Shown here: one piece after another, positions 34,757 to 46,593 of the stretch | Numbering within the stretch: position 1 is the stretch's first letter | How the letters are laid out: each line of letters opens with the position of its first letter | NCBI GenBank assembly: GCA_038025085.1 | Contig: CM076141.1 | Location: 12,836,001-12,900,000 of the forward strand | Direction: 5' to 3' | Source: Tetragonia tetragonoides | Taxonomy: Eukaryota; Streptophyta; Magnoliopsida; Caryophyllales; Aizoaceae | DNA length: 64,000 bases | Notes under the pieces: model-generated | Databases searched by the model: none | Seen by the model: only the letters and a program-made list of their open reading frames with translations | What the model was told of the DNA's origin: nothing | Position numbers and translations under genes: made by a program

Positions 34757-35020
34757 GAGCATATTCAATGCAAGGTTTTTATATGGGAGATTTGTGGAGA
34801 AAAACCTTTTATAAAAACCTCATCTCCATAGTGATGAACCTATAAACCTCAGATTTGTACAATAGACAAACCTGGTTTATAAGCTATGATGTGTCACATA
34901 CAAAAACCCGCTTAGAGGTTTGTAACATTACAACATAGAGGTTTGTATAAATAAGGTTTAAATTTTAATAATGTGTTAATAATAAAAACCCCTTTAAAAT
35001 TTGTAGCACTGGAGATGCTC
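34757..35020. mobile_element. Tourist-like (PIF/Harbinger) MITE, 264 bp, TSD TAA
   Basis: The ends GAGCATATTCAATGC and, reverse-complemented, GAGCATCTCCAGTGC match at 12 of 15 positions. TAA directly flanks both ends (34754-34756 and 35021-35023), the 3-bp TSD of PIF/Harbinger elements. The interior is AT-rich, with inverted copies of AGGTTTGTA-type words. Confidence 0.75.
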
Positions 35021-35023
35021 TAA

Positions 35024-36168
35024 AGACGCACTCATGATGGCTTTGTACAATAGTGTATGTGCACGCATTTGCGAGAAAGTAAAAGAAAAACCCAGCATTA
35101 TATATCATTGGCAATGACATGTCATACTATCTACACAGCATTATCATGTATAGAATGATGAAACATCGTGGTTCTCGAGTATTTTACTATTAATGGGCCT
35201 TAAATGAAACCGTCTTAACATAAGGCTATTTTTATAGTCAAATCTAATATCAATATGACGTCAAACTTGCTTGTTAGAGGTGACCTTACGTTAAGGCGAC
35301 CTCATATAAAAGTTTGTGCTTTACTATAGATTATTTGTTAACCACCACCTAAGGTAGCGTAACTACTCCTTATTAGCATGTAAAAATAATAATTGATGAG
35401 GATCATCAGTCACCAGACTCACCACACTGGACCTCGTAATTGGGAATATTGTTCAAAGGGAATAGCTCAAATTTGGTAATCCAATTTTTGGGACACGATT
35501 TGAGTAATTCAACTCAATGTAGATCCCACCTCACCCAAAATATCTTTTAGCCTTTACTAACTCAACTAATTCAGTCACTATTGTTTCTTAAATATAAAAT
35601 CTCTGGAATTAGATTTTTATGCAATTAAACTTAGCATGTCACATTTATAAAATGTCAAAAGAAGAAGAATACGTAGGACGGACTTATGATAAATATATTG
35701 AAATCTAGAATACAAGACCAAACATAAATGTACAATTAAGGAGCATTAAACCTTGATGATTGACAATACCATAATATGACTACTTCAAACTCGACTAGTG
35801 TTCAATGTGTTCACCTAAAACTTGTAAATCTAACTGTGTTGGAGAATATTATTGTACATTTTACTACTCGAACCTTAATCGATCAATTGATGTAAAGATA
35901 GACATATAATACGTGTTATATACTCGATCCCTGATTGACCCGACTTAAACCCAAATTTTCTATGACGATATGATCATCTACTAGTAAATCTTGTATCGAT
36001 ACTTCATCTCACTTCTTTAAAATAGAAATCGATATAAAAAAAAAGTAATAAATAAAATATTATCGGAAAAAACTTATTATAACTTGATCCATAACAATGT
36101 GAAATAGATCACGAGGCAACAAATGAAGCGAACCGGTAAAGGACTTGAAACAGCATGGAAAACATATA
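35024..36168. other. Intergenic, no feature recognised
   Basis: AT-rich sequence without coding potential. A few short inverted words near 35,210-35,300 (GTCTTAACATAAGG versus CCTTACGTTAAGG) hint at an old MITE, but no boundaries can be set. Confidence 0.35.
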
Positions 36169-36423
36169 CTCCCTCCGTCCCGTGATTACGTTGTCAATTG
36201 CTTTTTAGAGGTCAAATTTTATAAACTTTGACCGTTAATTTATGAAAAGATATAAAGATTTACAATGTAAAATTTTTATTGTTAGATTCATTTTTAAAAA
36301 TACTTTTGAAAAATTATATTTTTATAATTTTTATATTCATAGATTTATAGTTATTTATGGTCAAAGTTGTGCCTTGGAGACCGCGATAAAGTAATTGACA
36401 ACGTAATCATGGGACGGAGGGAG
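36169..36423. mobile_element. Stowaway MITE (Tc1/mariner), 255 bp, TA target duplication
   Basis: The terminal repeats are CTCCCTCCGTCCC and its reverse complement GGGACGGAGGGAG, the classic Stowaway end. They extend inward with related words (GTGATTACGTTGTCAATT against AATTGACAACGTAATCAT). TA flanks both ends (36167-36168 and 36424-36425). The two arms pair over most of their length. Confidence 0.95.
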
Positions 36424-36840
36424 TATAATTTGTGTCTAATAATGCATATGCATATTATTAATTAGCTTGTTTAGCTGGCCGGTAAAGTTTTTATAAGACG
36501 ATAACCGTGTAGATTTTGGCAGTTTGAATGCATTATATCTAGCTCCACTTTTACTCACAAGAAGGGGGAAATACCCAAGAAAAGGAAATAAAGATAAGAA
36601 AACTAGTTAGAATAAGAAAGCATTGCTCAACCATTGTATATATAGATCAGATAGAGTATATTATACTACTTATCATGAAGGTTCCATGAGATTGCTAGCT
36701 AATAATAACATAGTTACTTGATTGCTTGTAATAACATCAAATAATAATTGTACAACTCGACAAAATTGTTAGCACTTCCTTAACTTTTTCACACCCAAAT
36801 ACAAAATTTACATGATTAATTAATTACAAGGGTATTAGGG
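36424..36840. other. Intergenic region downstream of the small membrane-protein gene
   Basis: This holds the 3' UTR of the minus-strand gene at 36841-37293 and AT-rich sequence up to the Stowaway element. No coding region is seen. Confidence 0.4.
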
Positions 36841-37293
36841 TCAAGCATTTTCTTGAACGATTCCTATGGCTTCCATATAATTACTCCATAAATTGGAGAT
36901 CATATTGGTAAGCATCTCAGAGAATCCTTGAACAATCTCAGGAACATCATTAATTAACAAACCTTCAAGGGCAGTTTTAGTTTGATCCATTAACTCAGCC
37001 AAAGTAGATGAACCAGAAACAATAGACTCTATAATCCCATCCTTAATTGCATCAAAAAATGAAGAAATTATGGTACTAATCACCTCGATAATCACCTCGA
37101 TAATGTACTCGAAAATCGTTCGAATTACCTCTGCTGCTTGCTCTAGGATCCCCTTAGTAGCCTCCCCTGGTACTTTGAATGCATGGATCAAAAGAACCAC
37201 TAGATAAGCTGTTGTTGAGAAGATTACGCGGGTAATTATGTTAGTAATCGCGCTTATCGCATAGAAGATTAACTTCAAAAGGATAGCTACCAT
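36841..37293 (-). CDS. Small conserved plant protein with hydrophobic and amphipathic helices, function unknown
   Basis: A single-exon frame of 150 residues starts at the ATG at 37293 (AACATGG context, favourable) and ends with TGA at 36841-36843. The open frame continues upstream to 37377 but contains no further ATG, so this start is preferred. Residues 1-45 are very hydrophobic (MVAILLKLIFYAISAITNII, then a second segment with STTAYLVVLLI) and suggest one or two membrane segments. The rest forms helices with isoleucine-rich faces (IRTIFEYIIEVIIEVISTIIS), then NDVPEIVQGFSEML and SNLWSNYMEAIG. I recall similar short plant proteins annotated only as hypothetical or membrane proteins; no biochemical role is known to me. 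A TATA box lies about 180 bp upstream of the ATG. The gene is intact and has no neighbour within 5 kb other than transposons. Confidence 0.75.
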   Translation of the reverse strand: MVAILLKLIFYAISAITNIITRVIFSTTAYLVVLLIHAFKVPGEATKGILEQAAEVIRTIFEYIIEVIIEVISTIISSFFDAIKDGIIESIVSGSSTLAELMDQTKTALEGLLINDVPEIVQGFSEMLTNMISNLWSNYMEAIGIVQENA

Positions 37294-37474
37294 GTTAATT
37301 AAGGCAAAAACTTGATAATTGAAAGAGGAGAAAATATATAGAGAGACGATGTTTGTATGTTTAATCGGTTTGTGCAAAAATAATTGTCTGTTTGTGTTTG
37401 TGCGTGTTTCGAAAGAAAATTTGTCAATGATGATGAAAGATAGCTACATATACTAGTAGTATATTTATTTATTT

Positions 37475-37483
37475 ATTTATATA
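37475..37483 (-). promoter_or_regulatory. TATA box of the small membrane-protein gene
   Basis: The minus strand reads TATATAAAT within an A/T-rich tetranucleotide run. This would place the transcription start near 37,440-37,450 and give a leader of about 150 nt before the ATG at 37293. Confidence 0.45.
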
Positions 37484-37493
37484 TTTATTTATT

Positions 37494-38132
37494 TAGTAGA
37501 ATAAACCGTTGAATGATATGTATATAGTTGGTTGGATCTATTGGTAAGAGTTTATATAAAGTAGCTGTTGTCTTCATCCATATTTATTGGACTGATTTGG
37601 TTGTCTTCATTCTAGTATATATTTAACTAGTGTGTATTTTAACTTCACAAGTAAGAAAAAATTATTAATTTAGAGGGATTAGTCACCTCACCGGCAAAGG
37701 AATTTTTCAATGGGTCTTTAATTAATTAATTATATTAAGTTATATTATTATTATGTTTTTTGGTGGAATTAGGTTGTATAAGTTAAATAATGCAATATAA
37801 TACTTGGATCTTTTGATCCAATACTTTACTTGGTTACGAATTGTGCAAGTAGTAGTTACTTGTCTTGTAAATATTTGAAAGAACAATGAAAAAAAGTAAT
37901 TGCCTTATATCATTGTGAATAAGATAACTTAAGATGTTTGACTTATTGAAAGAAGCTTAAATAGTCTAAAACAGCACGGTTTAAGTTTCGCAAAGAGAGT
38001 TGTGTCATGTGTGGCTTTTTTTTTTCCTTTTTTACAGTCAAATGTGTGCGGTTATATTGATAGTAAATCCATTGTTACATACGAAGCTACTTCCTCCGAA
38101 TAACATCGCAATCACACTTGCTCTATCTAACA
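37494..38132. other. Intergenic, no feature recognised
   Basis: AT-rich sequence upstream of the small membrane-protein gene. No repeats or coding stretches could be defined. Confidence 0.35.
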
Positions 38133-38290
38133 AATTCTAGCAAGGTAATGGGCCACAGTATTCCCATCACTCTTAACATGACTCCAGCTAACTGACTCCA
38201 TCGAATTACAAAAAAAAAAAAAACATCTTCCAAAATAAAACCTACCTCATCAAAAGACTCTACACTGCTTGAAAATCTAGAACTTAATCT
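38133..38290 (-). pseudogene. RNase H-like fragment of a LINE or other retroelement
   Basis: The minus strand contains VSWSHVKSDGNTVAHYLARI, which fits the end of the plant retroelement RNase H domain ('SHVxRxxNxVAHxLAK'). The histidine and the N-x-x-A-H motif are retained. Upstream codons (SLLMR, VLFWKM) are interrupted by stops and an A-run. Only this end of the domain is left, so it is a dead fragment. It is not connected to the Copia element starting at 38,789. Confidence 0.5.
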
Positions 38291-38788
38291 TTATTTGTAG
38301 TATATGACTACGCTAATAAATAAGTTTTTGGAGAAAAAGAGATCTTGAGATTATCATTTCTTTTGGTCGAAATTATTTAGAGGCTATTGTTTTGAAGATT
38401 ATTGAATAATGGCTTAGATTCTAACACTTGCATTCATTTGTCTAAAACGTTAAAATCCATATGAAATAAATTGATCAAATGTCTTCCTACAATTAAGGAA
38501 GAAGAAAAACAGAAAGCACGGGATTTTTATATTTTTCTTTTGAGTGGACCATTTGGTGGGGACTTAAAATGCCAAGCAAGCACGCCAAAGCAACATTGCA
38601 CTTTGCACAACATATATCTTGGCGTGAAAGTTCTGCTGATTTTGACACTCCTACAATCAACTTGTTTCTTTTCAAAGGTGGTTAGGGCTTAGGGCTAACC
38701 GTAATTATATGAGAGTAAAAAGATAAAAAGACTAGATATATTTACAACAAGTCTTCTGTAAGAATAATAAGAATAACCCAAGCCATAG

Positions 38789-41700
38789 TATTGGGTTTCT
38801 GATTTTGATGATAACAAACATAGTGTCCTTATCTTTGTGTGAACTAACTATGATGGCAGGTTTACTTAAGGATGCAAGAAGCTAAAATGCTCAAAGCATG
38901 ATTGCTCATGAAGATGCTTGGATCCTAACAAGACATGAAGACAGTGTAATGTAGTTAAGTGCATTTGTCATTAGTCTTTATGTACTATGCTTGACTAGTT
39001 AGCAAGAGTCTAAGTTGATCATGACAAAGGAACAAGGTTGTAGGACTGAGTGCATGCGTCTATGGGTACAGGGGAGCATTCTTGTGAACGCTATTCTCTA
39101 TGACCAGCACTACAGCTTGAAGGAACCAAAGGGGAACAACGAGTTGGACCCATTTCCTTCTAGCTGTGTATCTGGACGAGTTTGCAATAATATCGTATTT
39201 ATTATTTCTATGAATATTTGAGTATTATCTTTTTAGATCTTCACACATATATTCTTCTGAAGAAAAATATTTTATTTTGGAAAAATGAATATTGCAAAAT
39301 CGTGTTTTAAATAGAAAAAGTACTTTATTTGAAAAGATATTATCTTGGAAAAATATTTTACTTAATGGACAAGTTTATATTGTTAAGGTAAGTGAATTAT
39401 CTTTTGGAATATTTCTAATTATCTTTTAGAGATTATATTCTGATAAATCACTTGCTAGCTGGCCAAGATTTTCTATTAAAGCATTTGGACGGTTTTTATC
39501 ACATAGGTTGAGTTAAGGAAAGGTCTTTGATCTTTACTCAAACTCTATCCTATCTTTTGGTATTTCTTATCTTTTACATTCTGAAGAGATTTAACCTAAT
39601 TGGACTGAGCTCTTTGGCCTGCCTATATAAAGCGCCTGATAGGCTCAGTTATTGTAACACCCCCCGAATTCGCAACGATTTTCGGGGCTGCCCGACGTCA
39701 TTATCCATGACTCGGCGCCTCTGAACCGTCCCAAACCCGGGGGTTGTGCCACTGCCACATTTATCGCTAAGGAATAAATGCGAAGCAGAAAGAAATTGCT
39801 AGGTATAAAAGAGCCTACTAAACTGAAAAGGAAACTTAAACATTAATAATTGAAATTGTCTAAATGGTGAGATAACATGAGTAATCTTATTACAATCCTT
39901 TCAAAAGGAATATCTAAACCCAACAGCGGAAAATAAAGACAAGTGAGCTCCAAGGCAAATCTAAGACAACTCCAAAGACGATCTTATTGGACATTACCTG
40001 CACATTTAATTTCCATGACGGAAATAGGAAAACAGAAAAAGAAGAGAGAAAGCAAAATCAGATAAACTGAGTAATTAACGCCCAAACCCAGTAAAAACAT
40101 TTCGAAAACCCTACCTTGGGATTTGAGAAGAATCATTGAAATTCATTTGCATACGCAGGTAATCAAATAGTTCAAGCACACACAATCGGTCAGATTATTA
40201 TAATCTTTTTAAAGTGATCAAACCACAATAATTACAATAAGTCATCTGAAGAGAATTAAGAGAGCGATAATAGATCGAGGGCGTACACTCACGACATCTA
40301 TGGAGGTTATCACCTCAATTTAATAATCATGCCATGGACTTAAATACTCTAGTGTGCACACTACCTCAATTGCAACTCATGGTTAACAAGAGGACTTATA
40401 CAATGGGGAATGATCCGTCCCGAACACAAACATCACTGTGTCCATAATAAAATAGATACTTTGGGAATCACTCATCCCCGGACTACACAATATGCATGTG
40501 CAGTCCCGATGCTCGACTACTCCTACGGAACCAATAGGAGTCTTAATCTCTTATTAATTCATTTACATGCAAAGGGACTAAATAATACTAAGGCACTATG
40601 AGGCCAACATGCTTACTCATATACAAGCTATCGCTTTATGAATTGCTAAGCATAATTATTCGATTAATCATCACCCAAATCCTAATCAGGATTTTAACAT
40701 GCCTTTAGCATAAATCACATTCCAATTAGGAAACATATTCAACTATGATTCAAATAAGGCAATTAATTCAATTTAGCTTGACATAAGCCATAATACATTC
40801 TATTGCCATAAATAGCCCAATTAACATTTAATTCTCATATCACAATATAATTCGATTCTAAACATGCTATAATCGAAACATGCTATAATAATTATAATTA
40901 AATACATAATTAGAACGATTCAACATGCTTTCCATAATTAAACGTAAATTGCCATTTAACACATATCACATCAAAATATTTTGTTTTGAGATAGGAAGAA
41001 GGTAGGCTCGTTAGCTTACCACTGAATTACGCTCCGAGATTCTGTCGAGAACGTTCACTATTGACGGGACTACGAACGATCTTCGGTTCCTAATTAATAT
41101 TAATTAAAAACATAATCAAATGCGTAATTGAAAGTGCAAATCAACTCTAAATTCAGATCTGATACTTTTATTAAATTCCTTGCATTTTTCCAGTCGAAAT
41201 AGGCTTTTGAAATTCGACAACCGGATTTGTAAAACTTTTTAAACAATCAAAATACGAAATCAAATTCACTGAAATTCGAAAATTAAATCTGAAAATAACT
41301 AATTAATTCTGAAATTCTCAAGAACACTTAAAACTTCGAAAATCTATTTTCTTCCAATTGGTCACGACCATGGCCACCCATAAAGGCCCATGGCTCGGCC
41401 ATCACCAGGACACCACTAACCAGCCATGGCGGCGCCGGTGGTGGCGCTGGTGGCGCACGGCAGGTGAGAGAAAGAGAGTGACGGGAGAGGGGAAACCAGA
41501 GGAGAGAGAGAGAGAGTGCGAGACGAAGCCATCAAGGGCGGCCTGAAATCGCGCCGCCGTGGCCATCCCTGACGAGGGATGACGCGGCCTCAGGCGACGG
41601 TGGCCTTGCCTTGGTGGTCGGCGTTGTTCCGACCGGAAACATAGGAGAGAGAGAGAGAGATCAAAACAGAGGAGAGAGAGAGAGAACGTGGTGGCTGGCG

Positions 41701-42993
41701 GCTTAGCGCCGCCGCCTTGGCCTAGTCGACCACCTACCCACCATGGCCGACCATTAGGTGGCGGTTGGGTGGTGGTGCGACTTTCATTGGCGCCACCAGA
41801 AAACAGGGGAGAGAGAGATTGTGCGAGAGAGAGAGAGAAGAGAAGAGAGAGAGAGAGAGTGGCGGTGGGGCGGGCCCACGTCGCCGGCGACTCACCTTCA
41901 CGGTGGTGATGGTGATGACCGTGTAGCAGCAAGGGGAGGGGGAAGGAGAGAGTGATCGGTGAGAGAGAGAGTGAAGAGAAGAAAATGAAATGGGAGAGGA
42001 GAGAGAGGCCCGTGAGAGAGAGTGTGAGTGAGTGTGGGTTTGACTCAGCTTGACCCCCTTTATATTGATCCTTGGTCAATATTGGTCAATCTTGATTCAC
42101 TCCCCATATCACTCCTCACTTAATACTAATTGATTATGAAATTAATTTTGCATAATTCACTCCACTCCAAATCAGATTTTTATTTTGAAATCTCCCACAT
42201 AAATAATTCAATTTATTTAAATAATAACTCCTCATAAATATCTAAATAATTAAAATCCATAATATTTATTATTAGGATTTTAATATTAATTGTGGGAATT
42301 ATCCATCCATAATTAGTAATTCAAATAATTGTAATATAATTACGATTAATTATATGAAAATCCTTTTTATAAATATAGAAAATATCGGGGTATCACAGTT
42401 ATAGGGTTAAGCTTTGCGTGCATTATTGAGATCACAATCATTTGTGCAAAGTGCTAAATCGTCCAAACCAGATACGTCGTGTACTCACAAGAACAACCTT
42501 GAACCCTGTTCCCTGTCCTGGTCAGTTTGAGTCTTTCTTAGATTGGTCATTGCATAATAGGTTTTCTGTGGTCTTATTTTGCTTAGTATTGAAGTGTGTA
42601 ATTGGACAAACAATCTGGTTCTTTGTAATTGCTCTAGCTTAGTAACAAGCGTAGAGTTTCTCTCAGGTCAGTGTGTGACTTGGAGAGATTGGCAACGCAT
42701 CAGTGACGGTGTGTGGTGGTGTTAGGGTACCGTGCTGTATCCTATTTTTGGCTCTAGTTATAAGAGAAGTAGTGTGACAAAATCCCAAGTAACTGGGTCG
42801 TGGTTTTTACTCCTATTGAGCCTAGGAGGTTTTCCACGTGAAAAAAGCCTTGTGTTATTTACATTTAGTCTCTTACATTCTGTTCTAGTTCACTACGTAG
42901 GAACAACGTTATTACCTTGTTCTCAAGTTACAAAACGCGAGAAATTGGAGTCACTCTATTCACCCCCCTCTAGAGTAACTTAGGCACTCTTCA
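38789..42993 (+). repeat. 5' LTR of the Copia element, split by a nested solo LTR
   Basis: The LTR sequence is 38789-39652 plus 42403-42993, about 1455 bp. It is collinear with the 3' LTR apart from a few substitutions and a roughly 15-bp insertion in the 3' copy near 56,848. A TATA box (CTATATAAAG, 39623-39632) lies about 20 bp before the nested insertion. The insertion therefore probably hit the transcription start of this LTR. Confidence 0.92.
39653..42397 (-). mobile_element. Solo-LTR-like insertion (copy 1) in the 5' LTR, TSD GTTAT
   Basis: It starts TGTAACACCCCCCGAATTCG and ends GGGGTATCACA. The 5-bp duplication GTTAT flanks it (39648-39652 and 42398-42402), and the 3' LTR shows the empty site. 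TG...CA ends and a 5-bp TSD identify LTR-retrotransposon integration. At 2745 bp without gag or pol it is best read as a solo LTR. Its sense strand is minus, because the TATA box and the CT-rich leader (about 41,460-42,075) read that way. The long open frame at 41,402-42,079 comes from CT/GA microsatellites. It belongs to the same family as 51529-54169. Confidence 0.85.
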
Positions 42994-42995
42994 GT

Positions 42996-43007
42996 TGGTA
43001 TCAGAGC
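42996..43007 (+). promoter_or_regulatory. Primer binding site (initiator tRNA-Met)
   Basis: TGGTATCAGAGC lies two bases after the 5' LTR and is the standard complement to the 3' end of plant initiator tRNA-Met, the primer for minus-strand cDNA synthesis. Confidence 0.92.
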
Positions 43008-43052
43008 AAGGTTGCTCATTAAAAGGCTAACACCTTGAGTTTTTCCGCAAAA

Positions 43053-44610
43053 ATGAGTGCACATAGTGAGATGAGTGAAGGACAAACCATTAACCGTCCA
43101 CCACTGTTTAATGGAGAGTTTTACTCCTGGTGGAAGAAAAGAATGGAAATTTTCATCAAGGCTGAAGATTATGAGTTATGACAAATAACTCAGAAGGGAG
43201 ATCTGGTTATAGAGCAAGTGGATGCAGAAGGCAAGACAAGCATCAAACCTCCAGAAAAATGGACCAATATTGACATGAAGCAGATAGAGAAGAATGCTAG
43301 AGCTCTCAAACTCCTACACTGTGGAGTTGATGCTAAGGAATACAATCGTATTCAAGGATGTGACACTGCTCAAAGCATCTGGAAAACCTTGGAGACTGCG
43401 TATGAAGGCACCTCATAGGTAAAGCAATCCAAAATTGATATGTTGATTAGGCAATATGAATTGTTTAACATGGAACCAACAGAAACTATCAAAGACATGT
43501 ATGCTCGGTTCAACAATATCCTAAATCAACTCAATTCCCTTGGAAAACCCTTTGATGAAGAAGATGTTGTTAGAAAGTTGTTAAGGAGTCTACCAGTAAA
43601 CACTACATGGAGACCTAAAGTGACAGCTATTCAAGAGGCAAGGGATTTGACCATCATGAAGGTTGAAGAATTAATTGGTAACTTAATGACTCATGAGTTG
43701 CAAGTTAAATCTAATGAGACCAAGAGAGAAAAGGAGATTGCTTTCCAAGTGGATGAGATTCCTGAAGATGACCTATACCTAAATGAAGATGAGATAAGCC
43801 TTGTTGCCAGGAAGTTTGCTCGCTTCTATGGTAATAGAGGAAGTTTCACTCAAGCTTCGTCAAATTCAGGGAAAGGTGGAAACTTCGACAAGTCCAAGAT
43901 CAGATGTCATAAGTTCTCAAGACTTGGTCACTTCAAGAACGAGTGTCCTGAGCCAAGTGAGAACATGCAGACAGAACAGCGTCCATCCTCCTCCAGAAAG
44001 CCAGAAAGGTTCACCAAAAGAGAAGCAAGATACGTGAGCATGCTGGCTATTGGTCAGACAACAAGGAGGATAATCCAGAGGATGGAGTGGAGGATCTATG
44101 CACTATGGCCAGAACAGATATCTCTTCTAAAGATGAAGAAGCAGAGGTAGGTATCCTTGAAATTAAAAGTCAAATTGCTTCTTGGTCTAGAGATAAATTG
44201 CTTAAGATGGTATTTTCTATGATGGATCAGTATGAAGAGTTAAACATTGAAAAAGATAACATTTTGCATGCTTACAATGATTCAAAGAAAGATGTAAGTA
44301 AACTATTGGAGACCAAAATCAATTACGAAAAAATGTTAAAAACCTTGAAAAAGGAAAATAAAGATTTCAAAGAAACAGTATGTAAAATGGAGGAAACAAG
44401 GTCCATCCTTGAAAGTAAATGTTTATCTCTTGAGACTGATTTATCTAAGAAAGCTACTGAGAAATTAGAACGTATATATGTGTCTGATGAAACTGGCCTA
44501 GATGAGTTAAAATCTGAATCTGAAATTCTTAGGATTAACTTGGAAAAGGAACTTGAAAAATCTAAGGACTATAAAGGCAAGTTGGATAAGGTACAAGAAG
44601 AACTAGTTCG
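43053..44610 (+). pseudogene. Copia gag polyprotein, disrupted
   Basis: The frame starts at ATG 43053 (MSAHSEMSEG) and follows a UBN2-type Copia gag (PPLFNGEFYSWWKKRMEIF, then IWKTLETAYEGTS). Two stops interrupt it: TGA at 43179 and TAG at 43416. The zinc knuckle near 43,905 reads CHKFSRLGHFKNEC, so the second Cys of the CX2CX4HX4C motif is lost. A frameshift near 44,030-44,060 leads into a long coiled-coil region (44,087-44,610, rich in Lys, Glu and Leu), seen in SIRE-like gags. At 44,610 the sequence jumps directly to the leader that normally follows pol. Protease, integrase and the start of reverse transcriptase are thus deleted. Confidence 0.85.
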
Positions 44611-44862
44611 ATGGACTCACTTTGGTCTATTGATATGTCCCTTATTGTCCTCAAAAATGTTGTCGTGTAAACCTTAAGACCAATACATGGACCCTGTTCC
44701 CTCAGTCACTCTGACTCAAGCTAAACTGTTCCTAACGGGCAAATTCAGACGCATTTATTGTGTCTGATTTCCTAATTATTAGAGGCGGTTGGGATTATTT
44801 CCCTATAAATAGGGGCTAGACCGTTGTTCTTCATCATCACAACTCAAATCAGCTCCCTAAAT

Positions 44863-44903
<41 letters not shown>

Positions 44904-46301
44904 GATTCTTCCCGTTAATTCTCTCTCACTCACAAAAATCTTCCCGTTATTCTTTTCTCTCTCAGAATTCACTCTCTTCTCTTCCAAATTTTGGAATTTT
45001 CTTCTCGATAATTCAATAATCAATCCCTAAATTCTCGTTTCTTTTTCGTTTCCTCAAAACCCTAATTTTTGCTATAAAATGGTGAGTGGAACTAGTTCAT
45101 CAACATCCAAGAAGTCTCTTGCTGAGAAACTCACAGCTGAAACGACACCTTCCACCACTCCCATCTAATCCTCCACCCCTGCCACAACCCTTGCCATGCC
45201 TGTCAAATCGACAGCAAGCAAGAGACCTGGTTCTTCTAAACCAGCTCAACCATCTCCACCTTCTTCACCAGAGCCTCCCACTGAACCTTTGGGGGGAGAA
45301 GGCACTACTCAGGAAAAGGCATGATTCAAAATCAAATAAACTTTAGAAGGAACAATGATTCATCAACAGAAGTATGCTAGAGAGTTGATCAAGAAATATG
45401 GCATGAGAGATGCCAAGGTCTATGATACACCTGTTTCCACCAATGTCAAGCTTGAGTTGGATGAAGCAGGTAAGAGTGTTGATCAAACAGTGTATAGAGG
45501 TATGATTGGTTCCTTATTATACCTAACTGCTAGTAGACCTGATATCATGTATAGTGTTGGCTTGTGTGAAAGGTTTCAAGCAAATCCCAAAGAGTCACAT
45601 CTTACACAAGTCAAACGTATCCTAAGGTACCTCAAGGGAACTGAAGACTTATGTCTTTGGTACCCTAGAGGTGCTGGCATTGATTTAATTGGCTACGCTG
45701 ACGCTGATTATGCAGGATACCTTTTAGACAGGAAGGGCACATCAGGTATGGCAACTTTCCTAGGGCCTTACTTGGTCTCTTGGGCCTCCAAAAAGCAAAA
45801 TTCTGTGGCCATGTCTACTGCTGAAGCTGAGTTTGTGGCAGCAGCTTCATGTTGTGCACAATTGATGTGGGTAAGACAACAATTAAAGGATTTTGGAATT
45901 GATGCAGGTTGTATGCCAATCTTGTGTGACAACACAAGTGCTATAAATATTTCCAAAAATCCAGTGCAACATTCAAGAACAAAGCACATTGACATTAGAC
46001 ATCATTTTCTGAGAGACAATGCAGAGAAAGGATTCATTAAATGGAATTTTTGCAAGACGGAGGATCAATTGACAGACCTCTTTACTAAACCTTTGAGCAG
46101 AGAAAGGTATGAGAAACTTAGACTAGAAATAGGCATGATCAAGATTACTTAGTTGTATGTGCACCCTGTTCCCTGGATGATTGGCTAGAGTGTGTCTACA
46201 TGTTTTATGTGTATATATGTGATTTGTGTGGTTTTTTAAAGCTTTTGTATGTCTATACCAGCTCGCATGCAGTAAATTGCATAACTGTATGACCTGAACT
46301 A
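44611..46301 (+). repeat. Tandem unit 1 of the internal amplification (1691 bp)
   Basis: The unit starts ATGGACTCACTTTGG and contains, in order: leader, TATA box (CTATAAATAGGGG, 44803-44815), a CT microsatellite (about 44,867-44,903), the start of the extra ORF (ATG 45079, stopped by TAA in the codon after ACTCCCATC), a junction into the pol frame near 45,321, an RNase H segment (45,355-46,152), and a linker. It is collinear with units 2 and 3 and almost identical to them. Confidence 0.92.
45355..46152 (+). pseudogene. Copia reverse transcriptase end plus RNase H, copy 1
   Basis: The 265-residue frame begins MIHQQKYARELIKKYGM (end of reverse transcriptase) and continues with DQTVYRGMIGSLLYLTASRPDI. 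The Copia RNase H follows: YADADYAG, SWASKKQNSVAMSTAEAEF, CDNTSAINISKNPVQHSR, KHIDIRHHFLRD, TDLFTKPL. The RNase H acidic residues (D in YAD, E in TAEAEF, D in CDNTS) are present. The catalytic YVDD region of reverse transcriptase is not part of the segment. A TAA lies in the pol frame shortly before the first Met, and the part upstream is fused to the extra ORF, so no functional pol can be made. Confidence 0.9.
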
Positions 46302-46550
46302 ATGGACTCACTTTGGTCTATTGATATGTCCCTTATTATCCTCAAAAATGTTGTCGTGTAAACCTTAAGACCAATACATGGACCCTGTTCCCTCAGTCAC
46401 TCTGCCTCAAGCTAAACTGTTCCTAACGGGCAAATTCAAACGCATTTATTGTGTCTGATTTCCTAATTATTAGAGGCGGTTGGGATTATTTTCCTATAAA
46501 TAGGGGCTAGACCGTTGTTCTTCATCATCACAACTCAAATCAGCTCCCTA

Positions 46551-46593
<43 letters not shown>

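Noticed and set aside
37294..37377. N-terminal extension of the small membrane-protein gene by 28 codons
   Set aside because: The upstream frame is open but begins with TTG and holds no ATG. The ATG at 37293 has a good context and starts the hydrophobic segment.
41402..42079. A 225-codon open frame on the minus strand
   Set aside because: It is made almost entirely of Ser/Leu/Pro/His runs from CT and GGT microsatellites inside a solo LTR and has no domain. Similar frames at 52,009-52,371 have the same origin.
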